Source: Sphingomonas sp. RIT328
GTDB taxonomy: Bacteria > Pseudomonadota > Alphaproteobacteria > Sphingomonadales > Sphingomonadaceae
Direction of reading: 5' to 3'
DNA length: 64,000 bases
Assembly: GCF_000632225.1 (NCBI RefSeq)
Contig: NZ_JFYV01000007.1
Location: forward strand, 40,890-104,889
The notes beneath the pieces are model-generated. The model was not told the DNA's origin. It saw only the letters and a list, made by a program, of their open reading frames with translations, and searched no databases. Position numbers and translations under genes: made by a program. Below, piece by piece: positions 36,579 through 44,875 of this stretch. Within the stretch, counting starts at the first letter, position 1. Every line of letters begins with the position of its first letter.

Positions 36579-36665
36579 TGTCTCCACGTGGCATCAGCGA
36601 CGCCATACCGCCACGCCGATCGCTCCCGGGTCCCCCGGGCACTACCCGGAAGGCGCAAACGCAAA

Positions 36666-36693
36666 CGGGCCGGACTGTTGCCAGCCCGGCCCG
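36666..36693 (-). terminator. Terminator of clpA
   Basis: CGGGCCGG and CCGGCCCG form a perfect 8-bp stem, followed on the minus strand by TTTGCGTTTGCG, 21 bp after the clpA stop. The imperfect T-tract suggests moderate efficiency; a second hairpin follows at 36553-36578. Confidence 0.65.
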
Positions 36694-36714
36694 CTGCCAT
36701 TCAAACCCGACGCC

Positions 36715-39030
36715 TTACTTCGCGTCGACGGGCTCCGCCTTGCCCTTCTTCTTCGGCTTCTTCGGCGCGGCGGGTTCGATCGCGAAGGACAATGTGCCGT
36801 CCTTCATCCGCACCGTGACCTCGCCGCCATGGACGAGCTTGCCGAACAGCAGTTCCTCGGCGAGCGGCTGCTTGATCTTCTCCTGGATCAGGCGACCCAT
36901 CGGACGCGCACCATAGAGCTTGTCATAGCCCTTTTCGGTCAGCCAGCTCTTGGCGGCATCGTCCAGGTTGATGTGGACGTTGCGGTCGGCGAGCTGGAGT
37001 TCGAGCTGGAGGATGAACTTGTCGACGACCCGCGCGACCACCTCGGTCGGCAGATAGCCGAACGGCACGATCGCATCGAGGCGGTTGCGGAACTCCGGCG
37101 TGAACATCTTCTGCACCGCCTGCTCGTCCTCGCCCTCACGGGTGAGATTGCCAAAGCCGACCGTCTCACGCGCCATGTCGGACGCGCCGGCATTGGTCGT
37201 CATGATCAGGATGACGTTGCGGAAATCGACCGATTTGCCGTGCTGATCGGTGAGGCGGCCATTGTCCATGACCTGCAACAGGATGTTGAACAGGTCGGGA
37301 TGCGCCTTCTCGATCTCGTCGAGCAGCAGCACGCAATGCGGATTCTGGTCGACCGCATCGGTGAGCAGCCCGCCCTGGTCGAAGCCGACATAGCCGGGAG
37401 GCGCACCGATCAGCCGGCTGACCGAATGGCGCTCCATATATTCGCTCATGTCGAACCGCTGGAGCGGGATGCCGAGGATCGACGCCAGTTGCTTGGCGAC
37501 CTCGGTCTTGCCGACGCCGGTCGGGCCGGTGAACAGATAGTTGCCGATCGGCTTTTCCGGTTCGCGCAGGCCGGCACGGGCGAGCTTGATCGCCGAGGCG
37601 AGCTTCTCGATCGCGGCATTCTGGCCGAAGACGACGCGCTTCAGATCCGTCTCGAGGCTTTCGAGCGCGGCCTTGTCGTCGGTGCTGACCGACTTGGGCG
37701 GAATCCGTGCCATCGTCGCGATCACCGCCTCGATCTCCTTGGCGGTGATCGTCTTCTTGCGCTTGGCGACCGGCACCAGCATCTGCATCGCGCCGACCTC
37801 GTCGATCACGTCGATCGCCTTGTCGGGCAATTTACGGTCGTTGATGTAGCGCGCCGACAGCTCGACCGCCGACTTGATCGCATCCGGCGTATATTTGACC
37901 GAATGATGCTCCTCGAATGCCGAGCGCAGTCCGGCGAGGATCTTGATCGTGTCCTCGATCGTCGGTTCGTTGACGTCGATCTTCTGGAACCGGCGGAGCA
38001 GCGCGCGGTCCTTCTCGAAATGGTTGCGGAATTCCTTGTAGGTGGTCGAGCCGATGCACCGGATCGTGCCGCCCGACAGCGCCGGCTTGAGCAGGTTGGA
38101 CGCGTCCATCGCGCCGCCGCTGGTCGCGCCGGCACCGATCACGGTGTGGATCTCGTCGATGAACAGCACCGCATGCGGCAGCTTTTCCAGCTCGTTGACG
38201 ACCGCCTTCAGCCGCTCCTCGAAATCACCGCGATAGCGGGTGCCGGCGAGCAGCGCGCCCATGTCGAGGCTGTAGATCACCGCCTCGCTGAGCACGTCGG
38301 GCACTTCGCCCTCGACGATCTTGCGGGCGAGGCCTTCCGCGATCGCGGTCTTGCCGACGCCGGGATCGCCGACATAGAGCGGGTTGTTCTTCGACCGGCG
38401 GCACAGGATCTGGATCGTGCGATCCACCTCCGGCCCGCGCCCGATCAGCGGATCGACCTTGCCGATCTTCGCCTTCTCGTTGAGGTCGACGGTGAATTGC
38501 TTGAGTGCGCTTTCCGTCTTGCCCTTCTCCTGTCCCTTGGCCGGCTTGTCTTCGTCGGCACCCTTGGGCGTCGTCGCCTCGGCGGCGCCGCTGCCCTTGC
38601 CGACGCCGTGGCTGATGAAGCTGACCGCATCGAGTCGGCTCATGTCCTGCTGTTGCAGGAAATAGACGGCATAGCTCTCGCGCTCGCTGAACAAAGCGAC
38701 GAGCACGTTGGCGCCGGTCACCTCGTCGCGGCCCGACGACTGGACGTGGAGGATCGCACGCTGGACGACGCGCTGGAAGCCGCTGGTCGGCGAGGGATCG
38801 GTCGCGGCATCGACCTTGAGCGCATCGAGCTCGGTATCGAGATAATGGGCGACGGTGGTCTTGAGGTCGCCGAGCTCGACATGGCACGCCTCCATCACCT
38901 TGGAGGCATGTTCGTCGCCGATCAGCGCGAGCAGCAGATGTTCGAGCGTGGCATATTCGTGCCGACGCGAGGACGCGGCCTCGAGCGCCTTGTGCAGCGT
39001 GGTCTCGAGCGCGGGGGCGAAGGAAGGCAT
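36715..39030 (-). CDS. clpA: ATP-dependent Clp protease ATP-binding subunit ClpA
   Basis: This 771-residue AAA+ unfoldase has an N-terminal double Clp repeat (about 1-145), D1 with Walker A GDPGVGKTA and VLFIDEIHT, and D2 with GPTGVGKTE, VLLLDEIEKAH and a C-terminal D2-small domain ending in a Lys-rich tail. It unfolds substrates and feeds them to ClpP. An acidic/Gly linker (KGSGAAEATTPKGADEDK) separates the N-domain from D1. The adaptor gene clpS, usually directly upstream in proteobacteria, is missing from this position; clpP is not in the window. Confidence 0.96.
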   Translation of the reverse strand: MPSFAPALETTLHKALEAASSRRHEYATLEHLLLALIGDEHASKVMEACHVELGDLKTTVAHYLDTELDALKVDAATDPSPTSGFQRVVQRAILHVQSSGRDEVTGANVLVALFSERESYAVYFLQQQDMSRLDAVSFISHGVGKGSGAAEATTPKGADEDKPAKGQEKGKTESALKQFTVDLNEKAKIGKVDPLIGRGPEVDRTIQILCRRSKNNPLYVGDPGVGKTAIAEGLARKIVEGEVPDVLSEAVIYSLDMGALLAGTRYRGDFEERLKAVVNELEKLPHAVLFIDEIHTVIGAGATSGGAMDASNLLKPALSGGTIRCIGSTTYKEFRNHFEKDRALLRRFQKIDVNEPTIEDTIKILAGLRSAFEEHHSVKYTPDAIKSAVELSARYINDRKLPDKAIDVIDEVGAMQMLVPVAKRKKTITAKEIEAVIATMARIPPKSVSTDDKAALESLETDLKRVVFGQNAAIEKLASAIKLARAGLREPEKPIGNYLFTGPTGVGKTEVAKQLASILGIPLQRFDMSEYMERHSVSRLIGAPPGYVGFDQGGLLTDAVDQNPHCVLLLDEIEKAHPDLFNILLQVMDNGRLTDQHGKSVDFRNVILIMTTNAGASDMARETVGFGNLTREGEDEQAVQKMFTPEFRNRLDAIVPFGYLPTEVVARVVDKFILQLELQLADRNVHINLDDAAKSWLTEKGYDKLYGARPMGRLIQEKIKQPLAEELLFGKLVHGGEVTVRMKDGTLSFAIEPAAPKKPKKKGKAEPVDAK

Positions 39031-39164
39031 TCAGATTACTCCAGTCGGGCCGCGGTGGGTCGCCGCGCCCTTTCCCATCATGTCGGTATCGCGGACGCTC
39101 GCATCAAGCACTTGACGTCGCGTCGTCGGCATCGGCGAACCGGCCCGGGCGGCGCGACGGCCGG

Positions 39165-39359
39165 TCATCGCCTGAACAGCGCGTCCGCGCTGGCGCGATG
39201 ATCGACCGATCGGTCGCGGGCGAGCCGGGTGCGCCGGATCTCCGCCTCCAGCGTGACGATCCGGGCATCGAGCTCGGCGATCGACAGCGGGTCGAGGTCC
39301 TGCCGCAGCAGCTCGGTCAATGCGTCGTTGGGACGCGACGGGGCGTCGTCCGATTCCAT
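39165..39359 (-). CDS. DUF1192 family small protein
   Basis: This 64-residue protein has the DUF1192 pattern LDPLSIAELDARIVTLEAEIRRTR, a short coiled coil of unknown function conserved in alphaproteobacteria. It is commonly found beside a PIG3-type quinone oxidoreductase gene, as here (divergent). Soluble, without a signal peptide. Confidence 0.85.
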   Translation of the reverse strand: MESDDAPSRPNDALTELLRQDLDPLSIAELDARIVTLEAEIRRTRLARDRSVDHRASADALFRR

Positions 39360-39449
39360 CGCTGCCTAACGTTGACCCCCGCCCGCACGATGTCAATAAG
39401 GCTGGACGGCGGCGTACCCCGCCCGCGGATCGACGGACAGGAACAGCGG

Positions 39450-40448
39450 ATGAGCGAAGTGCCCGAGACGATGCAGGCGATCGACCCGGAGGCGCATGGC
39501 GGGCCGGAGGTGTTGCGGCTGGTCGAGCGACCGGTGCCGCGCCCGGCGGCGGGCGAGGTGCTGATCCGCATCGCCGCGGCCGGGGTCAACCGGCCCGACG
39601 TGTTGCAGCGCAAGGGCAATTACCCGCCGCCGCCGGGCGCACCGTCGATCCTGGGGCTGGAGATCGCCGGCACGGTGGCGGCGGTCGGGCCGGATGTCGA
39701 CCCGGCGCTGCTCGGCCAGCGGGTCTGCGCGCTGCTCGCCGGCGGCGGCTATGCCGAATATGCCGTCGCGCCCGCCGGCCAGTGCCTGCCGGTGCCCGAC
39801 GGGCTGGAGATGGTCGAGGCGGCGGCGATCCCCGAGACGCTGTTCACCGTCTGGACCAATTTGTTCGAACGCGCCTTCGCCACCGAGGGCGACAGCGTGC
39901 TGCTTCACGGCGGGACCAGCGGCATCGGCACGATGGCGATCGCGCTCGCCAATCTGTTCGGGCTGACGATCATCGTCACCGCCGGGTCGGACGCCAAATG
40001 CGCCCGCGCGCTCGAGCTCGGCGCGACGCATGCGATCAACTACCGGACCGAGGATTTCGTCGAGCGGGTCAAGGCGATCACCGGCGGCAAGGGCGTCACC
40101 GCGGTGATCGACATGGTCGGCGGCGATTACGTGCCGCGCAACCTCCAGTGCCTCGCCGATGACGGCCGCCACGTCTCGATCGCGGTGCAGGGCGGCGCGC
40201 AGGCGACCGTGCCGCTGTTCGAGATCATGCGCCGCCGCCTGACGCTGACCGGGTCGACGCTGCGCCCGCGCGACACCGCGTTCAAGACGCTGGTCGCCGA
40301 CGAGATCGGCCGTACCGTCTGGCCACATGTCGAGGCCGGGCGGCTGCGCCCGATCATCGACCGCACCTTCCCGCTCGCCGACGCCGCCGCCGCGCATGCG
40401 CGGATGGAGGAGGGCGACCATGTCGGCAAGATCGTGCTGACGGTATGA
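39450..40448 (+). CDS. NAD(P)H-quinone oxidoreductase, zinc-type ADH superfamily (PIG3-like)
   Basis: I chose ATG 39450, where MSEVPETMQAIDPEAHGGPEVL begins the family sequence; upstream frame is non-homologous. The 332-residue medium-chain reductase has GVNRPDVLQRKGNYPPPPGAPSILGLEIAG, the NADPH-binding HGGTSGIGTMA in place of AxGGxG, and DMVGGDYVPRNL. It lacks structural zinc cysteines, as quinone oxidoreductases do. It reduces quinones with NADPH. Divergent from the DUF1192 gene. Confidence 0.93.
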   Translation: MSEVPETMQAIDPEAHGGPEVLRLVERPVPRPAAGEVLIRIAAAGVNRPDVLQRKGNYPPPPGAPSILGLEIAGTVAAVGPDVDPALLGQRVCALLAGGGYAEYAVAPAGQCLPVPDGLEMVEAAAIPETLFTVWTNLFERAFATEGDSVLLHGGTSGIGTMAIALANLFGLTIIVTAGSDAKCARALELGATHAINYRTEDFVERVKAITGGKGVTAVIDMVGGDYVPRNLQCLADDGRHVSIAVQGGAQATVPLFEIMRRRLTLTGSTLRPRDTAFKTLVADEIGRTVWPHVEAGRLRPIIDRTFPLADAAAAHARMEEGDHVGKIVLTV

Positions 40449-40455
40449 GCGGCGC

Positions 40456-40710
40456 CTAGCGCCCGCGGTTGCGGGTCATCGGGTCGGGCTTGGCGGGCTT
40501 GACCCAGCCGTCGGGGGGCACGACGCGCGACTGGCTGGTGCCGAGGCCCATCGCGCCGGGGCGTTGCCGATCGAGGCCGGTCGGGTCGGCATCCTCGCCG
40601 CCGGCGCGCAGCAGGCTGATCCGGTCACGCAACCGACCCGCGGTCTCGAAGTCGAGCGCCGCCGCGGCGGCCTCCATCTCCAGCCGGAGTGCCTCGATCG
40701 AGACGCTCAC
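40456..40710 (-). CDS. UvrB/UvrC (UVR) motif protein
   Basis: This 84-residue protein has one UVR motif at its N-terminus ([26 protein letters not shown]), the helical hairpin used by UvrB and UvrC to contact each other. The rest is a low-complexity tail with a [16 protein letters not shown] ending. It overlaps the mnmA stop by 4 bp and is co-translated with it. Function unknown; the motif is also used by McsA-type regulators. Confidence 0.8.
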   Translation of the reverse strand: MSVSIEALRLEMEAAAAALDFETAGRLRDRISLLRAGGEDADPTGLDRQRPGAMGLGTSQSRVVPPDGWVKPAKPDPMTRNRGR

Positions 40711-41822
40711 GCCGCGACCGCGGGCAGCGCCGCAGGCTCGGTCGCGGTGATCCAGCCGCCGCCGAGCACGCGTTCGCCGGCGTAGAGCACCGCCGCCTGA
40801 CCGGGGGCGACGCCATATTCGGGCGCGGCGAAGCGCAACCGGTCGCCGTCGAGCCGCGCCGGCACCGGCTTGGCCATCGAGCGGACCTTGGCGGTGATCG
40901 GCCCGTCATAGTCGCCGCCAAGCCAGTTGAGCCCGCTGATCGCCGCCGCCGACACCGCGAGCGCGGCGCGCGGGCCGACCACGACCTGTCGCGTCGCCGC
41001 ATCGACGCGAACGACGTAGAGCGGTTCGGGCGAGCCGCCGATCTCCAGCCCGCGGCGCTGGCCGACGGTGAAATGGATGATGCCGCGATGCGTGCCGAGC
41101 CTGCGACCGGCGAGATCGACGATATCGCCCGCAGTGTCCGCCTCGGGGCGCAGCTTGCGGACGAGGCCGGCATAATCGCCGTCGGGGACGAAGCAGATAT
41201 CCTGGCTGTCGGGCTTGGCGGCGACGCCGAGGCCGAGGTCGGCGGCGATCGCGCGCACCCGCGGCTTGGGCAGGCCGCCGAGCGGGAAGCGCAGATAGTC
41301 GAGCTGCGGCTGCGTCGTCGCGAACAGGAAATAGCTCTGGTCGCGCGCCGGATCGGCACCGCGGTGCAGCTCGACCTGCGTGGGCGTGACCAGCCGGCGG
41401 ACGTAATGGCCGGTGGCGAGGCAATCGGCGCCGAGCTCGCGCGCGAGGCTGAGCAGATCGGTGAACTTCGGGCCGGTGTTGCACTGGACGCAGGGGATCG
41501 GCGTCTGCCCGGCGAGATAGGCGTCGGCGAAGGTGTCGACCACCGTCTCGCGGAAGCGCGTCTCGTGGTCGAAGACGTAATGCGCGATACCCAGCCGGTC
41601 GCACACCGCGCGCGCGTCGCGGATGTCGCGGCCGGCGCAGCAGCTGCCGGCGCGGCCCGTCGCCTCCCCGTGATCGTAGAGCTGGAGCGTCACGCCGATC
41701 GTCTCCGCCCCGGTGCGCGCGGCGAGCGCGGCGACGACCGAGCTGTCGACGCCGCCCGACATGGCGACGACGATCCGCTTGCCGGCGAGCGGTTCGCCAA
41801 GCTGGAAATCCACTTCGTTCAT
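40707..41822 (-). CDS. mnmA: tRNA-specific 2-thiouridylase MnmA
   Basis: This 371-residue enzyme thiolates uridine 34 of Lys, Glu and Gln tRNAs. It has the PP-loop SGGVDSS near residue 20, the catalytic nucleophile Cys in [10 protein letters not shown] and the second Cys in [11 protein letters not shown], a C-terminal beta-barrel, and CC in [13 protein letters not shown]. Start and length match the family. It ends in coupling with the UVR-motif gene. Confidence 0.96.
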   Translation of the reverse strand: MNEVDFQLGEPLAGKRIVVAMSGGVDSSVVAALAARTGAETIGVTLQLYDHGEATGRAGSCCAGRDIRDARAVCDRLGIAHYVFDHETRFRETVVDTFADAYLAGQTPIPCVQCNTGPKFTDLLSLARELGADCLATGHYVRRLVTPTQVELHRGADPARDQSYFLFATTQPQLDYLRFPLGGLPKPRVRAIAADLGLGVAAKPDSQDICFVPDGDYAGLVRKLRPEADTAGDIVDLAGRRLGTHRGIIHFTVGQRRGLEIGGSPEPLYVVRVDAATRQVVVGPRAALAVSAAAISGLNWLGGDYDGPITAKVRSMAKPVPARLDGDRLRFAAPEYGVAPGQAAVLYAGERVLGGGWITATEPAALPAVAA

Positions 41823-42324
41823 GCCCGCTTCTACTCCGTCCGCCGCGGAACCGCAAAACCGCGCCTGGTTAACATGGGTTCACATAGGTTCGTGCAAAAG
41901 TCTGCGCGGCTTTACCGGGCCTTCATGGCTCGTTGCTAAAAAGGAGACTGGCACAGGCAACGACGAGTGGCACAGGTTGGACCTCAGCTTCCCAGGCTTC
42001 GACAGAAACACGGAGGTGACGAAACTTCCGGGGGATCTGGCGGTGCTGATGGTCGGCATCGCCGCCCGGCAGACGGCGTCTCCGACCGCCGTCGCCCAGG
42101 CACGGTTCGGCCGCATCGGTCACCCGTCGCGCTTGCTGCAACCGCTGGACGGCGCGTTCAACGGCCCAACCGCGGCTCTGCTCGCGCAATGGAGAGAAGG
42201 ACGACCCCGGCCAGAAGGCTGAAAGCCCCGTTAACCCTCGCGTGCAATTCGATCTTCAAGACCGGCCGCTAGGGTTGTGTATCGCGTTTGAGAGGGGGCC
42301 CCCAGCCCCGATCGAGGTTAACTG
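41823..42324. other. Non-coding upstream region of sciP
   Basis: Nothing in these 502 bp is convincingly coding: frames crossing it lack ribosome-binding sites and family features. It holds TTAAC half-sites at about 41869, 42232 and 42318 (the last next to the sciP start), but none forms a full TTAA-N7-TTAA CtrA box. A perfect GGGGGCCCCC lies near 42294. Confidence 0.4.
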
Positions 42325-42624
42325 ATGATCGAGAACCAGAAAATCCGTCCTGCCAAGGTGATCGGCCCGCTCGGCGAATCGCTGACGCTGGATTCGCTGC
42401 CGCCGCCGTCGACGACGCGCTGGGTGGTGCGACGCAAGGCGGAAGTGGTCGCGGCGGTCAACGGCGGCCTGCTCACCGTCGACGAGGTGTGCGCACGCTA
42501 TGGCCTGACGGTCGAGGAATTCGCCAGCTGGCAGCGCGCGATCGACCGGTCGGGCATGCCCGGGCTGCGCGTCACCCGGATTCAGCATTACAAGTCCCTG
42601 TACGAGCGCCAGCAAAAATATTGA
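42325..42624 (+). CDS. sciP: SciP-type DUF1153 cell-cycle regulator
   Basis: This 99-residue helix-turn-helix protein carries the DUF1153 signature: KVIGPLGESLTLDSLPPPSTTRWVVRRKAEVVAAV, then LLTVDEVCARYGLTVEEFASWQRAI and GLRVTRIQHYK. In Caulobacter SciP binds CtrA and blocks activation of CtrA promoters. Its presence supports an alphaproteobacterial host with a CtrA circuit. GAGG precedes the ATG. ctrA is not in the window. Confidence 0.93.
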   Translation: MIENQKIRPAKVIGPLGESLTLDSLPPPSTTRWVVRRKAEVVAAVNGGLLTVDEVCARYGLTVEEFASWQRAIDRSGMPGLRVTRIQHYKSLYERQQKY

Positions 42625-42738
42625 GCGGGGTGGCTTGACGGCCGCGCTTCGTCCGAAAACCGAAACGCGTGCGGAACATTGTTACGGGGTTGAGAGTCTT
42701 TCCCGACGGAGCCCATGGCGGGCGCAACGGAGGGATTT

Positions 42739-42996
42739 ATGGGTATCATTCTTTGGCTCGTCATCGGTGGCGTTATCGGCTGGCTCGCCAGCATCATCAT
42801 GCGCACGGATGCCCAGCAGGGGATTTTCCTCAACATCGTCGTCGGCATCGTCGGTGCCTTCCTCGGTGGCCTGATCATCTCGGGCGGTTCGATCAACAAT
42901 GCGCCGCTCAACATCACCTCGTTCCTGGTGTCGCTGCTCGGCGCTGTGATCCTGCTCGGGATCGTCAACCTCGTGCGTCGTGGTAGCGTTCGCTAA
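42739..42996 (+). CDS. GlsB/YeaQ/YmgE family stress membrane protein
   Basis: ATG 42739 follows ACGGAGGG at good spacing. The 85-residue protein has three membrane helices with the family glycine patterns (LVIGGVIGWLASIIM, NIVVGIVGAFLGGLII, FLVSLLGAVILLGIVNLV). Members are small inner-membrane proteins induced by stress; the molecular role is unknown. A strong terminator follows 40 bp after the stop, inside repeat copy B. Confidence 0.92.
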   Translation: MGIILWLVIGGVIGWLASIIMRTDAQQGIFLNIVVGIVGAFLGGLIISGGSINNAPLNITSFLVSLLGAVILLGIVNLVRRGSVR

Positions 42997-43036
42997 GAGC
43001 GGCGCGGCACGGCGTCGCTGACGCCACGCGAAGACA

Positions 43037-43066
43037 GGGCCGTCCGGGCGACCGGGCGGCCCTTTT
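43037..43066 (+). terminator. Terminator downstream of glsB-like gene
   Basis: GGGCCGTCC (43037-43045) and GGGCGGCCC (43054-43062) form a 9-bp stem with one G-T pair and an 8-nt loop, followed by TTTTC. It is a convincing rho-independent terminator, 40 bp after the stop of the upstream gene, and is duplicated at 36553-36578. Confidence 0.8.
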
Positions 43067-43236
43067 CGTTATGCGGTGCGGCGGTGGCGTTGCGTGGTGC
43101 CGCGGGCCGTCTTCGGTCCGGTATGACGGGGTGGTCGCATGACCGCGAGCTGCTCCGTCCGTTTAGCCCTTCCTTGCCCCGGCTCTCTCGATACCGGGAT
43201 TCGCCGCGGTGCGGCCGGCCGGCGGCGAGTGCCTGA

Positions 43237-43353
43237 ATGTGGCCGGAATGGGGCAACATGGACAAGTTGAACACCTTGATCGAAACGATCCGGCCTGATC
43301 GTTTCCGTTTGTTCGACAATGAGAAGGAGCGACTCTTGCGCCCGTGTCGCTAG
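43237..43353 (+). CDS. Duplicated small ORF, copy B (38 aa) or structured RNA
   Basis: The frame begins ATG TGG CCG directly after TGA and ends CGC TAG. The product begins MWPEWGNMDKLNTLIETIRP and ends NEKERLLRPCR; it is acidic to neutral, soluble and helical in character. The internal hairpin GAAACGATC (43282-43290)/GATCGTTTC (43297-43305) is identical in stem to copy A and differs only in the loop. G+C is lower than in neighbouring genes, with TTG, CGA and CGT codons. Either a small protein gene or an RNA element; I do not recognise it. Confidence 0.3.
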   Translation: MWPEWGNMDKLNTLIETIRPDRFRLFDNEKERLLRPCR

Positions 43354-43520
43354 CAAAGGCCGGTCGTGTAGGACAGCGGGCGACATTCTGGGTTTTGGTA
43401 CAATGCCATACGCTTTACCTCGTCCAATTTTTGGCGGGGCTCGTCAGGTGAGTCCGGCGGTACGGCAACCGGCGACAGGTGCTGGGTTCGCGCAGAGGCG
43501 CAGAGGGCGCAGAGGGATGT

Positions 43521-43944
43521 GGCGGACGCGGCGGGGCGTGTGATCTCCGGAGGCCGCCCAAAGTCGGTGGTGAGCCGGGTTCGCCGCACTCATCGGACCC
43601 TTGGCAGGGCGGGGCATCTGCGGAGGTTGCTTGGCCACTCGAGGTATACAAGCGCCCGCGCGGACACGGCCGTCTTGGCGGTTAAGCCGCGAGCCACGAG
43701 GCACTGTGTTCCCGCGCAAGGCGGGAATTCAACGTCAGGCAGAGCCGCAGTTCGCAATTGGAGATAATACTGAGATCCCACTCTTGCGGGAGCGTCGAAG
43801 GTGTTTGGGCATTTCCACTCCCGTTGACTTGTTCGTGAGATGACGTCGGGACTATTGCGGGGGCGGGAGTGTTGCAGACGGCGAGCCCTCTGTGTCCTCC
43901 GCGCCTCCGCGTCAATATGTCGGCATTTGCGACCGCTGCCGCCG
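43521..43944. other. Intergenic region with short repeats
   Basis: I see no supportable gene here. GTTCCCGCGCAAGGCGGGAA near 43707 is an 8-bp-arm hairpin related to the CCCGCCTGCGCG repeats at 35.5-35.9 kb. The reverse complement of the CGCGGAGGCGCGGAGGACACAGAGG tract lies at about 43886-43911, a third relative of the tracts inside the two long repeats. Confidence 0.45.
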
Positions 43945-44667
43945 CTATTGCAGCAGGAAGCGCACCGACAGCGTCACCGTCACCTCTTTCTCGCCCGGCG
44001 CGATCGCGGTGGGTGCGGCGTCGGCCTTGAGCGCGCGGGCCATGAACATCGGTTGCGGGCCGGGCGTGCCGGCGTCCTGGCCCGCCTCGGCGATCGAGAT
44101 CACCCGCGCGACCTTCATCCCCGCCGCCGCGGCATAGAGGTCGGCGCGGGCGCGGGCGCGCTTGACCGCATCGGTGCGCGCCTCGTCGAGCGCCGCGTCG
44201 GGCTGGTCGATCGAGAGACTGGGGCCGTCGATCTGGTTGGCACCCTGCGCGACCAGCGCATCGAGCACCGCACCCGAGCGGGCGACGTCGCGGAAGCGGA
44301 CGCTGACCGTATTGGTCGCCTGATAGCCGGTGATCGCCGGCGGCTGGCCGTCGGTGTAGCGATATTGCGGGCTGAGCGCGACGGTGGCGGTGGCGATGTC
44401 GCGCGGCGCGACGCCAGCGCGCTTGAGCGCGGCGAGCACCGCGTCCATCCGCCGCGCATTGTCGCCGAGCGCCGCCGCGGCGGTCTGCGCCTGCGAGACG
44501 ACGCCGGCACGGACCGTCGCGAGATCGGGCACCCGCGTCGTCCGCCCTTCGGCGCTGACGTCGAGGATCGTGCCCTGCGCCGGCACCAGCGGCTCGACCG
44601 TGGTCGGCGCGGTCTGCGCCTGCGCCGCCGCCGGGATCATCAGCGCTGCCGCGACGAGATATTTCAT
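43945..44667 (-). CDS. SIMPL-domain (DUF541) periplasmic protein
   Basis: This 240-residue protein has a signal peptide ending PAAAQAQT and one SIMPL domain (about 35-238) with ILDVSAEGRTTRVPDLATVRAGV, QYRYTDGQPPAITGYQATNTVSVRFRD and the closing VTVTLSVRFLLQ. Family members are periplasmic or outer-membrane associated, oligomeric and of unclear function; some relatives affect oxidative stress. Monocistronic, with a ~210-bp gap to the divergent RND genes. Confidence 0.92.
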   Translation of the reverse strand: MKYLVAAALMIPAAAQAQTAPTTVEPLVPAQGTILDVSAEGRTTRVPDLATVRAGVVSQAQTAAAALGDNARRMDAVLAALKRAGVAPRDIATATVALSPQYRYTDGQPPAITGYQATNTVSVRFRDVARSGAVLDALVAQGANQIDGPSLSIDQPDAALDEARTDAVKRARARADLYAAAAGMKVARVISIAEAGQDAGTPGPQPMFMARALKADAAPTAIAPGEKEVTVTLSVRFLLQ

Positions 44668-44797
44668 GTCTGTCCTTCCGAGTTGATCGATGTGGCACGA
44701 GCATTTGCCGCAGCCGGGATCAACCCCGGCTGAACAGGCGATGTTATTGCGGGAACTTCAAGAATAGGGCATGGCGACGGCGCCGCGCCAGCGGGGG

Positions 44798-44825
44798 CTT
44801 GAGCGTGGTGGCTTATTCATATAAC
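44798..44825 (+). promoter_or_regulatory. Candidate promoter of the RND efflux operon
   Basis: CTTGAG (44798-44803) and TATAAC (44820-44825) are 16 bp apart in a locally A+T-rich stretch 51 bp upstream of the adaptor ATG. The -10 matches the consensus at five of six positions; the -35 match is weaker. No clear operator is visible and no regulator gene is adjacent. Confidence 0.4.
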
Positions 44826-44875
44826 ACAGTCGCGACGCAGATGGCCTCACGAGTGGCCGAGGGGATGGGACGGGC

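Larger units (their letters stand above)
36100..36615 (-). repeat. Long inverted repeat, copy A
   Basis: The reverse complement of this stretch aligns with 43002-43520. Shared blocks in order (minus strand here): GGCGTCGCTGATGCCACG; the terminator GGGCCGTCC...GGGCGGCCC; GGCATGACGGGGTGGT; a ~150-bp core about 95% identical to copy B that contains the 38-codon frame and hairpin; and GGGTTCGCGCAGAGGCGCAG with GACGCAGAG. Outside the core identity is visibly lower. Copy A lies downstream of clpA in the same direction. Confidence 0.75.
43002..43520 (+). repeat. Long inverted repeat, copy B
   Basis: This is the counterpart of 36100-36615 in opposite orientation. The homology begins right after the glsB stop (GGCACGGCGTCGCTGACGCC), includes the terminator at 43037-43066 and GGTATGACGGGGTGGT, then the highly conserved core (about 43230-43395) with the 38-codon frame and hairpin, and ends after GGGTTCGCGCAGAGGCGCAG with GGCGCAGAG. 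Recombination between the copies would invert the clpA-glsB segment. Confidence 0.75.

Noticed and set aside
41713..42222. Plus-strand frame in the region upstream of sciP
   Set aside because: It begins inside mnmA on the opposite strand. The part beyond 41930 has no start codon with a ribosome-binding site and no recognisable family.
41869..42318. CtrA binding sites upstream of sciP
   Set aside because: Only TTAAC half-sites are present; none has the TTAA-N7-TTAA spacing.
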